From Acidobacteriaceae bacterium (lineage in GTDB: Bacteria; Acidobacteriota; Terriglobia; Terriglobales; SbA1), in NCBI GenBank assembly GCA_003136335.1, contig PLEA01000428.1, forward strand, positions 1,169 to 16,608: a DNA stretch of 15,440 bases. The letters run 5' to 3'. A model generated the notes under the pieces. The model was given only the letters and a program-made list of their open reading frames with translations. It had not been told where the DNA came from and made no database searches. Below are positions 5,756 to 12,869 of the stretch, piece by piece. The stretch's first letter is position 1, and each line of letters begins with the position of its first letter. A program made the position numbers and the translations under genes.

Positions 5756-7258
5756 TCAGTGAGCGACATCCTTGGTGTGCGTGGCGATCCACCACTGATT
5801 GCCGAAGATATCGGTCACGGCGCCGACGCGATCACCGTAGGACTGATCCGCGGGCTCCTTCATCGACGTGGCCCCGGCCGCGATTGCCCTTCGATATACC
5901 GCATCTACGTCCGGCACGTAAAGGTAGAACATCGACTTCATGGGCTGATACGGGCCCTGGGCCTCACCCATCTCCAGATGCGCGTCGCCGATCTTAATCG
6001 TGGTGTGATGAACTACACCATCCGGCGCTGTGTATCGGCCCATCTCCTCCGCTCCGAAAGCGCGCTTCAGGAAGCTGATCACCGGCTCCGCCCGCAGCGG
6101 ATGCATGTACGGCTGAACGGTCGGCGCGTCCGCCGATTTGTAGCCCGTCTCGATAAACGTAGCGATGTACCAGTGATTGCCGGCGGCATCGACCACGCTC
6201 GCCGTACGCTCGCCGTATTCCTGATCGGACGGCTCAGCGAGCGATTTGGCGCCCGCCTGCAGCGCGCGCTGATACGCGGCATCGCAATCCCGAACATAGA
6301 CGTGAAAGGCGCCCAGCACTGCATCCCCTTTCCACGACAATCCTGCGCCGCCGCCGCCGATCATCAGCATGGAGTCTTCCACCCGAACTTCGCAGTGGTA
6401 GCCGCCGGCTGATCCAACGGCGCGGAATATCTCTTCGCCACCGAACGTGTTCTTCACAAAGTCGATTACGGCCTGAGCGTCCTGCGCGACCAGATACGGC
6501 GTGACCGTGCTGTATCCGCGCGGAATCGGGTTCACCGCGGGCGCTTTTCCTTTTTGCGCCGGAAGTTGACCACCTTCCGGTCCCGTTGTCATTCCCTTCA
6601 TCCGGCGATGCATTTCCTCGACCGACATCTCTTCCTTCACGGTGAAGACACTCCAGGTGTATCCGAAGGGATCGGTCAAAAGCACATCCCGGTGCCCGTA
6701 GAACTGATCCTGAATTGACCGCTTCACTGTGAGCCCGGCAGACACTGCCCGCTTCGCAAACGCATCCACGTCCTCGACGCGGATCACCATTTGCACCGGC
6801 GAGGAACCCAGCGTCTCGGCGCTGAACCGGCCGCCCTCCGGCCATTCATCCGCTAGCATGATGACGGAGTCGCCGATTGCCATCTCCGCATGTGCGACGC
6901 GTCCTCCGGCTTCGAAGCGGAAAGTTTCGCGCGCCCCGAGTGCGTTTTTGTAGAACTCGATCGCCTTGGCCGCATCCTTGAACGACAAGCTGGGTGACGC
7001 TGTAGTGTGGAACGCTGCAACTGGCTCGGCAACGCTAGACATATTTTTTCCTCCTACTAATTCGGATTTCAAGCGACCCTTGAAACTCCCGCGCGGCAGA
7101 TCGCTCAAATCGGCGGCAATGCGCACCAGCGGTTCGATTCCGGCCTCGACCTTCGGAGGCTTGCCGTCCGTGCGAGCCAGTATCGTCTCGACGGCTTTAT
7201 TGAGCTGCTCGATCTTCCTCGTGTCGTTATTTTCCGAGTTCAGAGAGCGCTTAGGCAT
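5756..7258 (-). CDS. Three-domain VOC (glyoxalase/PhnB-like) protein, coupled to the ECF sigma gene
   Basis: The 500-residue protein has an N-terminal helical stretch (about 10-68, with IEQLNKAVETILAR and DLPRGSFKGRLKSEL) and three VOC domains: about 85-207 (FYKNALGARETFRF, DPFGYTWSVFT), 250-370 (PYLVAQDAQAVIDFVKNTFG, DAAGNHWYIAT) and 378-495 (FLKRAFGAEEMGRY, DIFGNQWWIAT). VOC proteins are metal-dependent lyases, dioxygenases or resistance proteins; PhnB-like ones are often of unknown activity, so no reaction is assigned. The ATG at 7258 overlaps the end of the sigma gene by 8 bases with GGAGG six bases upstream, which points to translational coupling. A second perfect AGGAGG with a 7-base spacer precedes an in-frame ATG at 7042 (M73), so a 428-residue VOC-only form may also be made. 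The N-terminal piece resembles leaders seen in sigma-linked glyoxalase proteins and might bind the sigma factor (inference). Confidence 0.87.
   Translation of the reverse strand: MPKRSLNSENNDTRKIEQLNKAVETILARTDGKPPKVEAGIEPLVRIAADLSDLPRGSFKGRLKSELVGGKNMSSVAEPVAAFHTTASPSLSFKDAAKAIEFYKNALGARETFRFEAGGRVAHAEMAIGDSVIMLADEWPEGGRFSAETLGSSPVQMVIRVEDVDAFAKRAVSAGLTVKRSIQDQFYGHRDVLLTDPFGYTWSVFTVKEEMSVEEMHRRMKGMTTGPEGGQLPAQKGKAPAVNPIPRGYSTVTPYLVAQDAQAVIDFVKNTFGGEEIFRAVGSAGGYHCEVRVEDSMLMIGGGGAGLSWKGDAVLGAFHVYVRDCDAAYQRALQAGAKSLAEPSDQEYGERTASVVDAAGNHWYIATFIETGYKSADAPTVQPYMHPLRAEPVISFLKRAFGAEEMGRYTAPDGVVHHTTIKIGDAHLEMGEAQGPYQPMKSMFYLYVPDVDAVYRRAIAAGATSMKEPADQSYGDRVGAVTDIFGNQWWIATHTKDVAH
7043..7055 (-). promoter_or_regulatory. 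Strong internal ribosome binding site before M73 of the VOC protein
   Basis: On the minus strand, AGGAGG (7055-7050) is followed by seven bases and an ATG at 7042, in frame with the longer reading frame. It is a better ribosome binding site than most in the window. Just before it, the +1 frame reads two consecutive TAG codons, so a one-base change would separate the 72-residue leader from the VOC part as two genes. Confidence 0.6.
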
Positions 7259-7787
7259 CGGCACCCTCCATTCGCGCACGCAGACTGCTGAGCGCGCGGA
7301 ACTGCAGTTGCTTCACCGCACCCTCGGTCTTTCGGATCTCCCGCGCCACTTCCTTGATGCTTTTCTGCTCGACAAAGCGCAGCACCACCACACGCCGTTG
7401 CTCGGCTGGCAAAATACCTACCAGGCGAAACAATGTGGCCCGACGTTCTACCTCTTCGATCTCTACCGGATTGACCTGTGCTGCGTCGATCTGTCCCGAG
7501 TCGTCGGGGACTTCCCGGCCCGAGCGCTGCCAACGGTCCGCAATCAGGTTGGCTGCAATGCGGAACAACCACGCCGCAAACGGAATGCCGCGCCATTCAA
7601 ATCGCTTCAGGTTCGCCAGTGCCTGGTGAAACACTTCCGATGTCAGGTCTTCGGTTTCAGTCCGATTTCCTACCCGCTTCACCACATAGGCATACACGCG
7701 CTCGAAGTTGATTTCGTAAAGCTCGGCAAAGCAGGCGGGATCTTGCTGCGCAGCTTCGATCAAAAGCCGCTCGTCCGCTTCTTTCAT
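7251..7787 (-). CDS. ECF-family RNA polymerase sigma factor
   Basis: The 178-residue protein has sigma region 2 (about 8-85, with FAELYEINFERVYAYVVKRVGN, DLTSEVFHQAL and FAAWLFRIAANLIADRW) and region 4 (about 115-172, with LPAEQRRVVVLRFVEQKSIKEVA and the helix-turn-helix EGAVKQLQFRALSSL). A short acidic linker joins them; there is no region 1 or 3, as usual for ECF sigmas that redirect RNA polymerase to stress or envelope regulons. I chose the ATG at 7787 because GAAGG lies five bases upstream; a TTG at 7799 would add four residues. The following VOC gene overlaps its stop, so the pair is probably one operon. No classical anti-sigma gene with a membrane helix is adjacent; the VOC protein's N-terminus is the only candidate partner here. 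The target regulon is unknown. Confidence 0.93.
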   Translation of the reverse strand: MKEADERLLIEAAQQDPACFAELYEINFERVYAYVVKRVGNRTETEDLTSEVFHQALANLKRFEWRGIPFAAWLFRIAANLIADRWQRSGREVPDDSGQIDAAQVNPVEIEEVERRATLFRLVGILPAEQRRVVVLRFVEQKSIKEVAREIRKTEGAVKQLQFRALSSLRARMEGADA

Positions 7788-7893
7788 CCGAGCCTTCAAC
7801 GAATTCTCCGGGGATTGGCCTTACATTAAGAGTAACGCCCTGGGTACGGGAAAGGTCACGCGACGATGAAAATAGAACTCGGATATTTTCAAG

Positions 7894-7980
7894 GTAACTC
7901 TGCACGCTGTTTTTTGCATCTCAGTCCTGGCATCCGTGTGCACGGCGCTATGTTCGCCGCGAATTCAAGACGTAACTCTG
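7894..7980 (+). repeat. Direct repeat GTAACTCTG in the divergent intergenic region
   Basis: GTAACTCTG occurs at 7894-7902 and again at 7972-7980, upstream of the stress-protein gene at 8010; a related AGTAACGCC lies at about 7831. GTAAC resembles the -35 AAC core of many ECF-dependent promoters, so these could be recognition sites for the adjacent sigma factor, but no matching -10 element was identified. Otherwise nothing is seen in 7800-8009. Confidence 0.25.
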
Positions 7981-8009
7981 TCGCAGTCGAGACGTTGACG
8001 AGGTGACTT

Positions 8010-8810
8010 ATGGAAGCGATCAGTGGAGTGTTTAAAACCCGAAGCAGCGCAGAACGCGCCGTGCAGGAGGCGTCCCGGGCGGGCATCCCGGCGGACAAAA
8101 TCACGTTGCTGACGCCCGGGAGCGTGGATCAGGTCGATAAGGAAATGAAATCTGTTCCCACGGACACGGCCGAGCAGCCGGGCATGGGGAAAGCCATTGG
8201 CGCGCTGCTGGGCGGCGGCGTTGGAATTACAGGCGGTTCGCTGCTGATCGCCCTGGTGCCCGGAGTCGGGCCTATTACGGCACTCGGGTTACTGGGAGCG
8301 GCGATTGTGGGAGCAGCAGGCGCCACGGTCGGAGCGGCCGTCGGGGACCGGGCAGAGAAATCCACGACTGAGGGTCTCCCCGAAGATGAGATCTACGTAT
8401 ATGAGGACGCTCTGCGCAGTGGCCGAAGTGTGGTGGTTGCGCTGGCAGAGAATGCAGATTCGGCGTCGCAACTTCGTGAGCTGATGAAAAGAGAGGGAGC
8501 GGAATCGGTGGACGCGGCCCGCGAGCAATGGTGGATTGGCCTGCGCAGCGCCGAAGAGAGCCATTATTCAAAATCTGGCAAGAAGTTTGACGATGACGAA
8601 AAGTTTTATCGCCTCGGCTTCCAGGCCGCGCTGCATGCGAAAACGCGGTGCATGGAATTTGACCAAGTCTCGGGGGAGATGAATGCCGCTCTCGAAGACG
8701 TTCAGCGCCAGCATCCGGGAATGGAAGTCGAAGAAGCGTTTACCCGTGGCTACCAGCGCGGGCGCGACCACTATCAACAACTCTGCGATGAAAACAAGAA
8801 AGCCGCGTAG
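8010..8810 (+). CDS. YflT-like general stress protein with glycine-zipper membrane hairpin
   Basis: The 266-residue protein begins with a YflT/general-stress-type fold (1-35: ISGVFKTRSSAERAVQEASRAGIPADKITLL). It is followed by a glycine-zipper segment (about 60-112, with GALLGGGVGITGGSLL, ALGLLGAAIVGAAGATVGAAVG) able to form a membrane hairpin, then the rest of the alpha/beta domain (124-155: EDEIYVYEDALRSGRSVVVALAE). A charged C-terminal helical region (165-266; REQWWIGLRSAEESHY, FYRLGFQAALHAKTR) is not one I can name. The ATG has GAGGTG six bases upstream. It is divergent from the ECF sigma operon across 222 bases and converges with plsC. A role in stress or envelope response is a family-based guess; no catalytic residues are visible. 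Confidence 0.8.
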   Translation: MEAISGVFKTRSSAERAVQEASRAGIPADKITLLTPGSVDQVDKEMKSVPTDTAEQPGMGKAIGALLGGGVGITGGSLLIALVPGVGPITALGLLGAAIVGAAGATVGAAVGDRAEKSTTEGLPEDEIYVYEDALRSGRSVVVALAENADSASQLRELMKREGAESVDAAREQWWIGLRSAEESHYSKSGKKFDDDEKFYRLGFQAALHAKTRCMEFDQVSGEMNAALEDVQRQHPGMEVEEAFTRGYQRGRDHYQQLCDENKKAA

Positions 8811-8848
8811 CGGAGATTGGGGTGGGTGGAAGGACTGGGAGTGCGGCC

Positions 8849-9691
8849 TTAATTTTTGTAGTACAAATTTTCGACGGCCTTTTGCACCTGAGCCGAAAGG
8901 GCTCGCAAATCGCGCGCCTTCAATCCACTCGTTGAGATGGGCGCGCCCACTCGCATTTCCAGCGGGCGGCTCTTGATGTGATAAGTGTTCATCGGCAGCA
9001 GCTCGTAGGTTCCCAGCAGCGCCACGGGAACAATATCCACCTGCGCCTTGATCGCAAGAAAGAAAGCCCCGGGGAGAAACGGCTTGATCTCACCGTCGGG
9101 CGTGCGCCCACCTTCGGGAAAAATCACCAGCGGCAGCCCGCCTTTCAGACCCTTCAGAGCCGCGCGGATGCTGCTAACCGAGTGGGACGGATTCTGCTGA
9201 TCGATGCAGACTTGCCCTGACCGTTTCAGTTGCCAGCCCACCACGGGATAAGACAGCAGTTCTTTCTTGAAGGCAATGCGAAACTGAAACGGCAGATTCG
9301 CGTAGAGCACAGGAATGTCGAGCGCCGATCCATGATTGACCGCATAGACGTGCGGCTTCGACGTGTCGATCTGGTCGAGGCCCGTCACCGTCACGGGCGA
9401 AACGATCGTCTTCATGATCAGCCCCGACCATGTCGTGGAAAACCAGTGCAGGCGCCTTCCGCTGCGGTCGAAGAGACCGCCCGGCAGGGCCAGCAGTCCC
9501 ATCACCAGCGTGTAGAGCCAAATCAGCGGATCGAAGATGAAGTACGACCGCAGGCGGCTGGGCCAGCCGTGCTCTAAGCCGGGAATGGCGTGGGGGCTGT
9601 GTCGCGGAGACGCAGCCGGAACCGGCCCAGGCGCGCCGCTTTCCGACTGGCCGCTCTCCACCTGATCGACTGATGTATTCACTTCCTGCAC
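8849..9691 (-). CDS. plsC: 1-acyl-sn-glycerol-3-phosphate acyltransferase (PlsC family)
   Basis: PlsC acylates lysophosphatidic acid at sn-2 to give phosphatidic acid at the inner membrane. The 280-residue protein has a hydrophobic membrane segment (about 50-72), the catalytic NHGSALD (N119, H120, D125), the substrate motif FPEGGRT (191-197) and the downstream VPVALLG motif (221-227). It lacks a cleavable signal. The first 44 residues are Ser/Pro/Gly-rich and longer than typical, so the start may be misplaced: GTG at 9691 has GGAA too close, and a GTG at 9682 is possible. It is followed by 38 bases and the convergent end of the gene at 8010-8810, and preceded by a palindromic element that separates it from folC. 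Confidence 0.94.
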   Translation of the reverse strand: MQEVNTSVDQVESGQSESGAPGPVPAASPRHSPHAIPGLEHGWPSRLRSYFIFDPLIWLYTLVMGLLALPGGLFDRSGRRLHWFSTTWSGLIMKTIVSPVTVTGLDQIDTSKPHVYAVNHGSALDIPVLYANLPFQFRIAFKKELLSYPVVGWQLKRSGQVCIDQQNPSHSVSSIRAALKGLKGGLPLVIFPEGGRTPDGEIKPFLPGAFFLAIKAQVDIVPVALLGTYELLPMNTYHIKSRPLEMRVGAPISTSGLKARDLRALSAQVQKAVENLYYKN

Positions 9692-9719
9692 ACTTCCATT
9701 CTAGGCGAAACGCCTCGCA

Positions 9720-9746
9720 TAGGGACAGCCGCCTCGGCTGTCCCTA
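9720..9746. repeat. Perfect hairpin repeat between folC and plsC
   Basis: TAGGGACAGCCG (9720-9731), CCT loop, CGGCTGTCCCTA (9735-9746) form a perfect 12-bp stem, extended by CTCG/CGAG after a small bulge. It is the same family as the hairpin at 3490-3512 (shared GGGACAGCCG core). On the minus-strand transcript it lies after the folC stop and could act as a 3' stabiliser or a terminator, although no T-run follows. Confidence 0.8.
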
Positions 9747-9813
9747 CGAGGAGACCAAAGGATTTCCACAGTGTTCCCGCAGGAATGTACATATTTAGCC
9801 GGCAGGGTGAGCC

Positions 9814-11214
9814 TCAGATCCTCACTCCCAGCAGACGCATCGCTTCCCCGACGAGATAAATCGAACCCGTCACTACCATGACCGTGTCCGGTCCCGCGGC
9901 GCCGCGAGCTCGCTCGAGAGCCGCCCCAATCTCGGCGACCGCCTCAATCTCAGTTCCCGTGCGGCTCCCGGCCTGCTGAATCTCTTCCGCGGACGCCGAC
10001 CTTGGATTCTTCGGCCGCGTGGCGATCACCTTATAGGCCAGAGGAAACAGAATTTCGGTCATCTCTGAGATTGCCTTGTCGCGCATGGCCCCGAAAACAT
10101 AAATCAGCGGACGGTTGTCATAGAGCTCCGAAAGGGCGGAGCGGAGGGCCCACGCCCCCGCCGGATTGTGCGCCACATCGAGCACAATTTCCGGCCAATC
10201 CCTCCGGGCAGAGAGTACTTGGAAGCGCCCTGGCCAGCGCGTCTCGCGAATTCCACGCTCCATCGTGGTCGCTGTGATCGCTGCGAATCCGTGCTTGCTT
10301 AACTCCTCGGCTGCAGAAACGGCGAGGGCCACGTTCCGCAACTGATGCCGTCCCACGAGAGGAGTTTCGACCAGAATCTGCCTCCCCATGACCTGAAGCG
10401 GATACCGGTAAAAGCAAGCGGCACTTTCCTTCTCGGCGTTCTCAGCGCGCTCGGCAGTTAAATGCTTTTTCTCGATACTCGGTACCAGGTACTGGGTGCT
10501 CCCGGGCGACACCGGCGGCACATACTGCACAGCACTGACTCCGCGCGCTCCCAAATCGAGAATCGTATTGCCGATCACGTCATTCGCCTCGGGCTGCTGC
10601 GGCAGGGTCACGACCACACCGGCGGGCCGGATGATTCCTACCTTTTCGCGCGCGATCTCAGTCACGTTGTTGCCGAGAAACTTCTGATGGTCGAGCGAGA
10701 TGTCGGCAATCACGCTCACAAGAGGCTCGACAACATTGGTCGCATCCAACCGGCCGCCCATACCGACTTCGAGCACCGCAATCTTCACGCGCTCGCGCGC
10801 GAAATAGGCGAATGCAATCGCCGTCATCATCTCGAAGAAGCTGGGATGCCAGGGCAGAGCTCCCTGCTCGAGCAGGCGATCAGCGACGCGATCGACGTTG
10901 CCATGCAGCCCAGCAAAGTCATCATCACTGATTTCCTCTCCGTTCACCCGAATGCGTTCGTTGATCCGCACGAGATGGGGCGAGGTATAGAGCCCCGTCC
11001 TCAACCTGGATGCCCGCAGGATCGACGCCAGAGTCGCCGCCGTAGAGCCTTTGCCATTGGTGCCCGCGATCAGCACGCTGGGAAACGTCCGTTCGGGATG
11101 ATCCATGGCCTTCAGCAGTACGCGCATGTGCGCCAGGTCGAACTTGTTCGACGGCGTATGGGCCAACTCGTGCCCAAGCGCGAACATGCTCGCCACTGCG
11201 GTTTCGTAGGACAT
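9814..11214 (-). CDS. folC: Bifunctional folylpolyglutamate synthase/dihydrofolate synthase, with repeat-derived insertion
   Basis: FolC adds glutamates to folates (and, in many bacteria, forms dihydrofolate from dihydropteroate) in a Mur-ligase-like ATP reaction. The 466 residues contain the P-loop GTNGKGST (51-58), TSPHLVRINERIRVNG (77-92), EVGMGGRLDATN (149-160), the SLDHQKFLG and REKVGI region with the probable carbamylated Lys (K191), and the C-terminal DVAHNP (346-351). Residues about 237-265 (STQYLVPSIEKK, HLTAERAENAEKES) are not part of the family fold and are encoded by low-complexity repeat DNA. I chose the ATG at 11214 (MSYETAVASMFALG), which matches the family start; the frame is open to an ATG at 11286, but those 24 codons run through another repeat. 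Neither start has a good Shine-Dalgarno sequence. It lies 176 bases after accD, a pairing also known from E. coli. Confidence 0.95.
   Translation of the reverse strand: MSYETAVASMFALGHELAHTPSNKFDLAHMRVLLKAMDHPERTFPSVLIAGTNGKGSTAATLASILRASRLRTGLYTSPHLVRINERIRVNGEEISDDDFAGLHGNVDRVADRLLEQGALPWHPSFFEMMTAIAFAYFARERVKIAVLEVGMGGRLDATNVVEPLVSVIADISLDHQKFLGNNVTEIAREKVGIIRPAGVVVTLPQQPEANDVIGNTILDLGARGVSAVQYVPPVSPGSTQYLVPSIEKKHLTAERAENAEKESAACFYRYPLQVMGRQILVETPLVGRHQLRNVALAVSAAEELSKHGFAAITATTMERGIRETRWPGRFQVLSARRDWPEIVLDVAHNPAGAWALRSALSELYDNRPLIYVFGAMRDKAISEMTEILFPLAYKVIATRPKNPRSASAEEIQQAGSRTGTEIEAVAEIGAALERARGAAGPDTVMVVTGSIYLVGEAMRLLGVRI
10420..10506. repeat. Low-complexity repeat DNA read in frame inside folC
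   Basis: Two repeat motifs are adjacent: an iterated TCTCGGCG/TTCTCAGCG/CGCTCGGCA tract (about 10431-10460), translated as HLTAERAENAEKE, and a GGTAC-rich near-palindrome, ACTCGGTACC then GGTACTGGGT (about 10477-10497), translated as STQYLVPSIE. Peptides of these types appear as spurious readings of dispersed repeats in many genomes. Here both are in frame and contain no stop. Confidence 0.65.
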
Positions 11215-11220
11215 GGAGAA

Positions 11221-11391
11221 GCTCTTGGCTCTTGGCTCTGGGCACGAGCCGGAGTTGTTCCCCTTTTTCAGACTATCAAATTGCATGGGGAGAAACTCTG
11301 ATGCCTCGTTGGGTGACTCGCGCGAAAAGGAAGCGGAGTGGGTCGCACGCCCGACTTACAGGGTTTTAGCTAAAGGCCAAGAGCCAAGAGC
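11221..11391. repeat. Inverted pair of iterated heptamers flanking the accD-folC junction
   Basis: Positions 11221-11236 (GCTCTTGGCTCTTGGC) are the exact reverse complement of 11376-11391. Each arm is a tandem iteration of CCAAGAG-type heptamers. The left arm lies within the open frame upstream of the folC ATG; the right arm begins at the accD stop codon (TAG, 11393-11391), so the repeat edge ends accD. The 139 bases between show no gene or other clear signal. Confidence 0.7.
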
Positions 11392-12239
11392 TAAGGGCTT
11401 CCATCCATAAACTCCAGAGCCCTCGCGATGTACGGCTTGAGCTGTTTGCGAGAAACCACTGCATCCAGCATGCCGTGTTCGAGCAGGAACTCGCTGCGCT
11501 GGAAACCGGGTGGCAGCTTTTGGCGGATCGTCTGTTCAATCACGCGCGGGCCGGCAAATCCAATCAGAGCTCCGGGTTCGGCGATATTCAAATCCCCGAG
11601 CATGGCAAACGATGCAGTGACGCCGCCTGTAGTGGGGTCAGTGAGCAGGGAAATAAAAGGAACCTTCGCCTGGTCAAGCCGCGCCAGTGCTGCTGAAATC
11701 TTCGCCAGTTGCATCAGGCTGATCACGCCTTCCATCATGCGGGCGCCGCCCGATGCGGACACAATAATCAGAGGCATGCGCGTATTGGCCGCGCGCTCGA
11801 CGGCCCGCGTAATGGCTTCGCCCACCACTGCGCCCATGCTGCCGCCGATGAAGGCATACTCCATCACGCTGGCGATCACGGGCCGCCCCAGCAGCTTGCC
11901 CTGAGCGTTAATGATGGCGTCTTTCAAGCCGGTATCCTTCTGCGCGTGTTTCAGTCGCGACGAGTAGGGTTTCAGGTCCACGAACTTCAGAGGGTCTGTG
12001 GATGAAATGTTGTCGTCGAAGGTCTCGTACAGGTTGTCGTCGAGCAATTGGGCCAGCCGAGTCCGGGCATCGATGCGGAAGTGCTTGTCGCACTTGGGAC
12101 AGACGTTCATGTTCTCTTCCAGATCTTTTTTCCAGATGATCTGGCGGCAGCCCTCACACTTCACCCACAAGCCTTCGGTGCGGACCTTCTTCTCGCCCGA
12201 GGTGTCGAGCTCGCCGGATTCGCGCTTAAACCAAGCCAT
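11391..12239 (-). CDS. accD: Acetyl-CoA carboxylase carboxyltransferase subunit beta
   Basis: AccD with AccA transfers the carboxyl group from carboxybiotin to acetyl-CoA, giving malonyl-CoA for fatty-acid synthesis. The 282-residue protein has the N-terminal four-cysteine zinc ribbon (CEGC at 28-31, CPKC at 47-50) and the carboxyltransferase core (MEYAFIGGSMGAVVGEAITRA, SASGGARMMEGVISLMQ, LTDPTTGGVTASFAMLGD, GPRVIEQTIRQKLPPGFQ). It is slightly shorter than the 304 residues of E. coli. I chose the ATG at 12239 (MAWFKRE), matching the family; the open frame upstream to 12314 reads a repeat. There is no evident Shine-Dalgarno sequence. accA is not in the window. cobO lies upstream (93 bases) and folC downstream, all on one strand. 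Confidence 0.97.
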   Translation of the reverse strand: MAWFKRESGELDTSGEKKVRTEGLWVKCEGCRQIIWKKDLEENMNVCPKCDKHFRIDARTRLAQLLDDNLYETFDDNISSTDPLKFVDLKPYSSRLKHAQKDTGLKDAIINAQGKLLGRPVIASVMEYAFIGGSMGAVVGEAITRAVERAANTRMPLIIVSASGGARMMEGVISLMQLAKISAALARLDQAKVPFISLLTDPTTGGVTASFAMLGDLNIAEPGALIGFAGPRVIEQTIRQKLPPGFQRSEFLLEHGMLDAVVSRKQLKPYIARALEFMDGSP

Positions 12240-12266
12240 AGGAAGAAATTGTTGCTTGCTGATTGT

Positions 12267-12317
12267 TGATTGCGGATTGAGAAGCCCTGAGCGAGCGGTT
12301 TTTTCAATCAGCAATCA
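12267..12317. repeat. Inverted repeat between cobO and accD
   Basis: TGATTGCGGATTGA (12267-12280) and TCAATCAGCAATCA (12304-12317) are inverted complements with one mismatch, separated by 23 bases. The left arm belongs to a short tandem of TGATTG-like heptamers (12259-12279). On the minus strand the hairpin lies between the cobO stop and the accD start and could fold in the message. It has the same design as the heptamer pair at 11221-11391 but a different unit. Confidence 0.55.
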
Positions 12318-12332
12318 TCCATCTTCAATTGT

Positions 12333-12869
12333 TCAGTACTCGATTCCTCTCTGCGCCATCACGCCCTTTTCAAACGCGTGCTTGACCTGGCGCATCTCGG
12401 TCACCGTGTCGGCGGCCTCGACAATTGTGGGGTGTGCGTTCCTGCCCGTCAAGATGACGTGGACCATTTCCGGCTTTTTCTTAAGGCTCTCGACCACCTT
12501 GGCCGGATCGAGCATGCCGTAACTGATGGCATAGTTGATCTCATCGAGCACGACCAGGTCCCACTTCCCGGATTGAATCGCCTTGTCAGCCTCGTTCCAC
12601 GCCTCTTCCACCATGCGCACATCTTCCGGGTCAGGCTTCTCCGCTCCCACTTTCACGAAGCCTCGGCCCATCTGCTTCATGACAAACTTGTCGCCGAAGG
12701 CCTGCACGGCATCGAGTTCGCCGTAGTGCCACGAACCCTTCAGGAACTGCAGCATCAGAACCCGCATCCCCTGGCCAACGGCTCGCAAGGCAGTGCCCAT
12801 GGCTGCGGTAGTTTTGCCTTTGCCCGGTCCAGTATTCACGATGATGAGACCACGACGGATGTCGGCCAT
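12333..12869 (-). CDS. cobO: Cob(I)yrinic acid a,c-diamide adenosyltransferase (CobA/CobO/BtuR type)
   Basis: This enzyme transfers the adenosyl group of ATP to the reduced cobalt of corrinoids, needed for de novo B12 synthesis and salvage. The 178-residue protein has the P-loop GPGKGKT (14-20), the family signatures VLMLQFLKGSWHYGEL, DLVVLDEINYAISYGML, VILTGRNAHPTIVEAADTVTEM, and the conserved C-terminal GVMAQRGIEY. Length and motifs match an active enzyme. The ATG at 12869 is the family start, though AAGG lies only one base away and a good Shine-Dalgarno sequence is not seen. No other cobalamin gene and no B12 riboswitch is recognisable within the 500 bases upstream, so regulation by cobalamin is not supported here. 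It heads the cobO-accD-folC run. Confidence 0.95.
   Translation of the reverse strand: MADIRRGLIIVNTGPGKGKTTAAMGTALRAVGQGMRVLMLQFLKGSWHYGELDAVQAFGDKFVMKQMGRGFVKVGAEKPDPEDVRMVEEAWNEADKAIQSGKWDLVVLDEINYAISYGMLDPAKVVESLKKKPEMVHVILTGRNAHPTIVEAADTVTEMRQVKHAFEKGVMAQRGIEY

Noticed and set aside
5726..6412. Plus-strand open frames opposite the VOC gene
   Set aside because: Shadows of the minus-strand VOC protein, whose three domains account for the region.
10420..10506. CRISPR-like or minisatellite array in folC
   Set aside because: Units are short and imperfect, with no regular spacers and no cas genes nearby; low-complexity repeat DNA explains it better.
11215..11286. Longer folC start at the ATG 11286
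   Set aside because: The extra 24 codons read through the heptamer repeat (PEPRAKSF) and lack family similarity; MSYETAVASMF at 11214 fits the family start.
12240..12314. Longer accD start at 12314
   Set aside because: The extra codons translate the TGATTG-type repeat (NPQSTISKQQF); family similarity starts at MAWFKRE.
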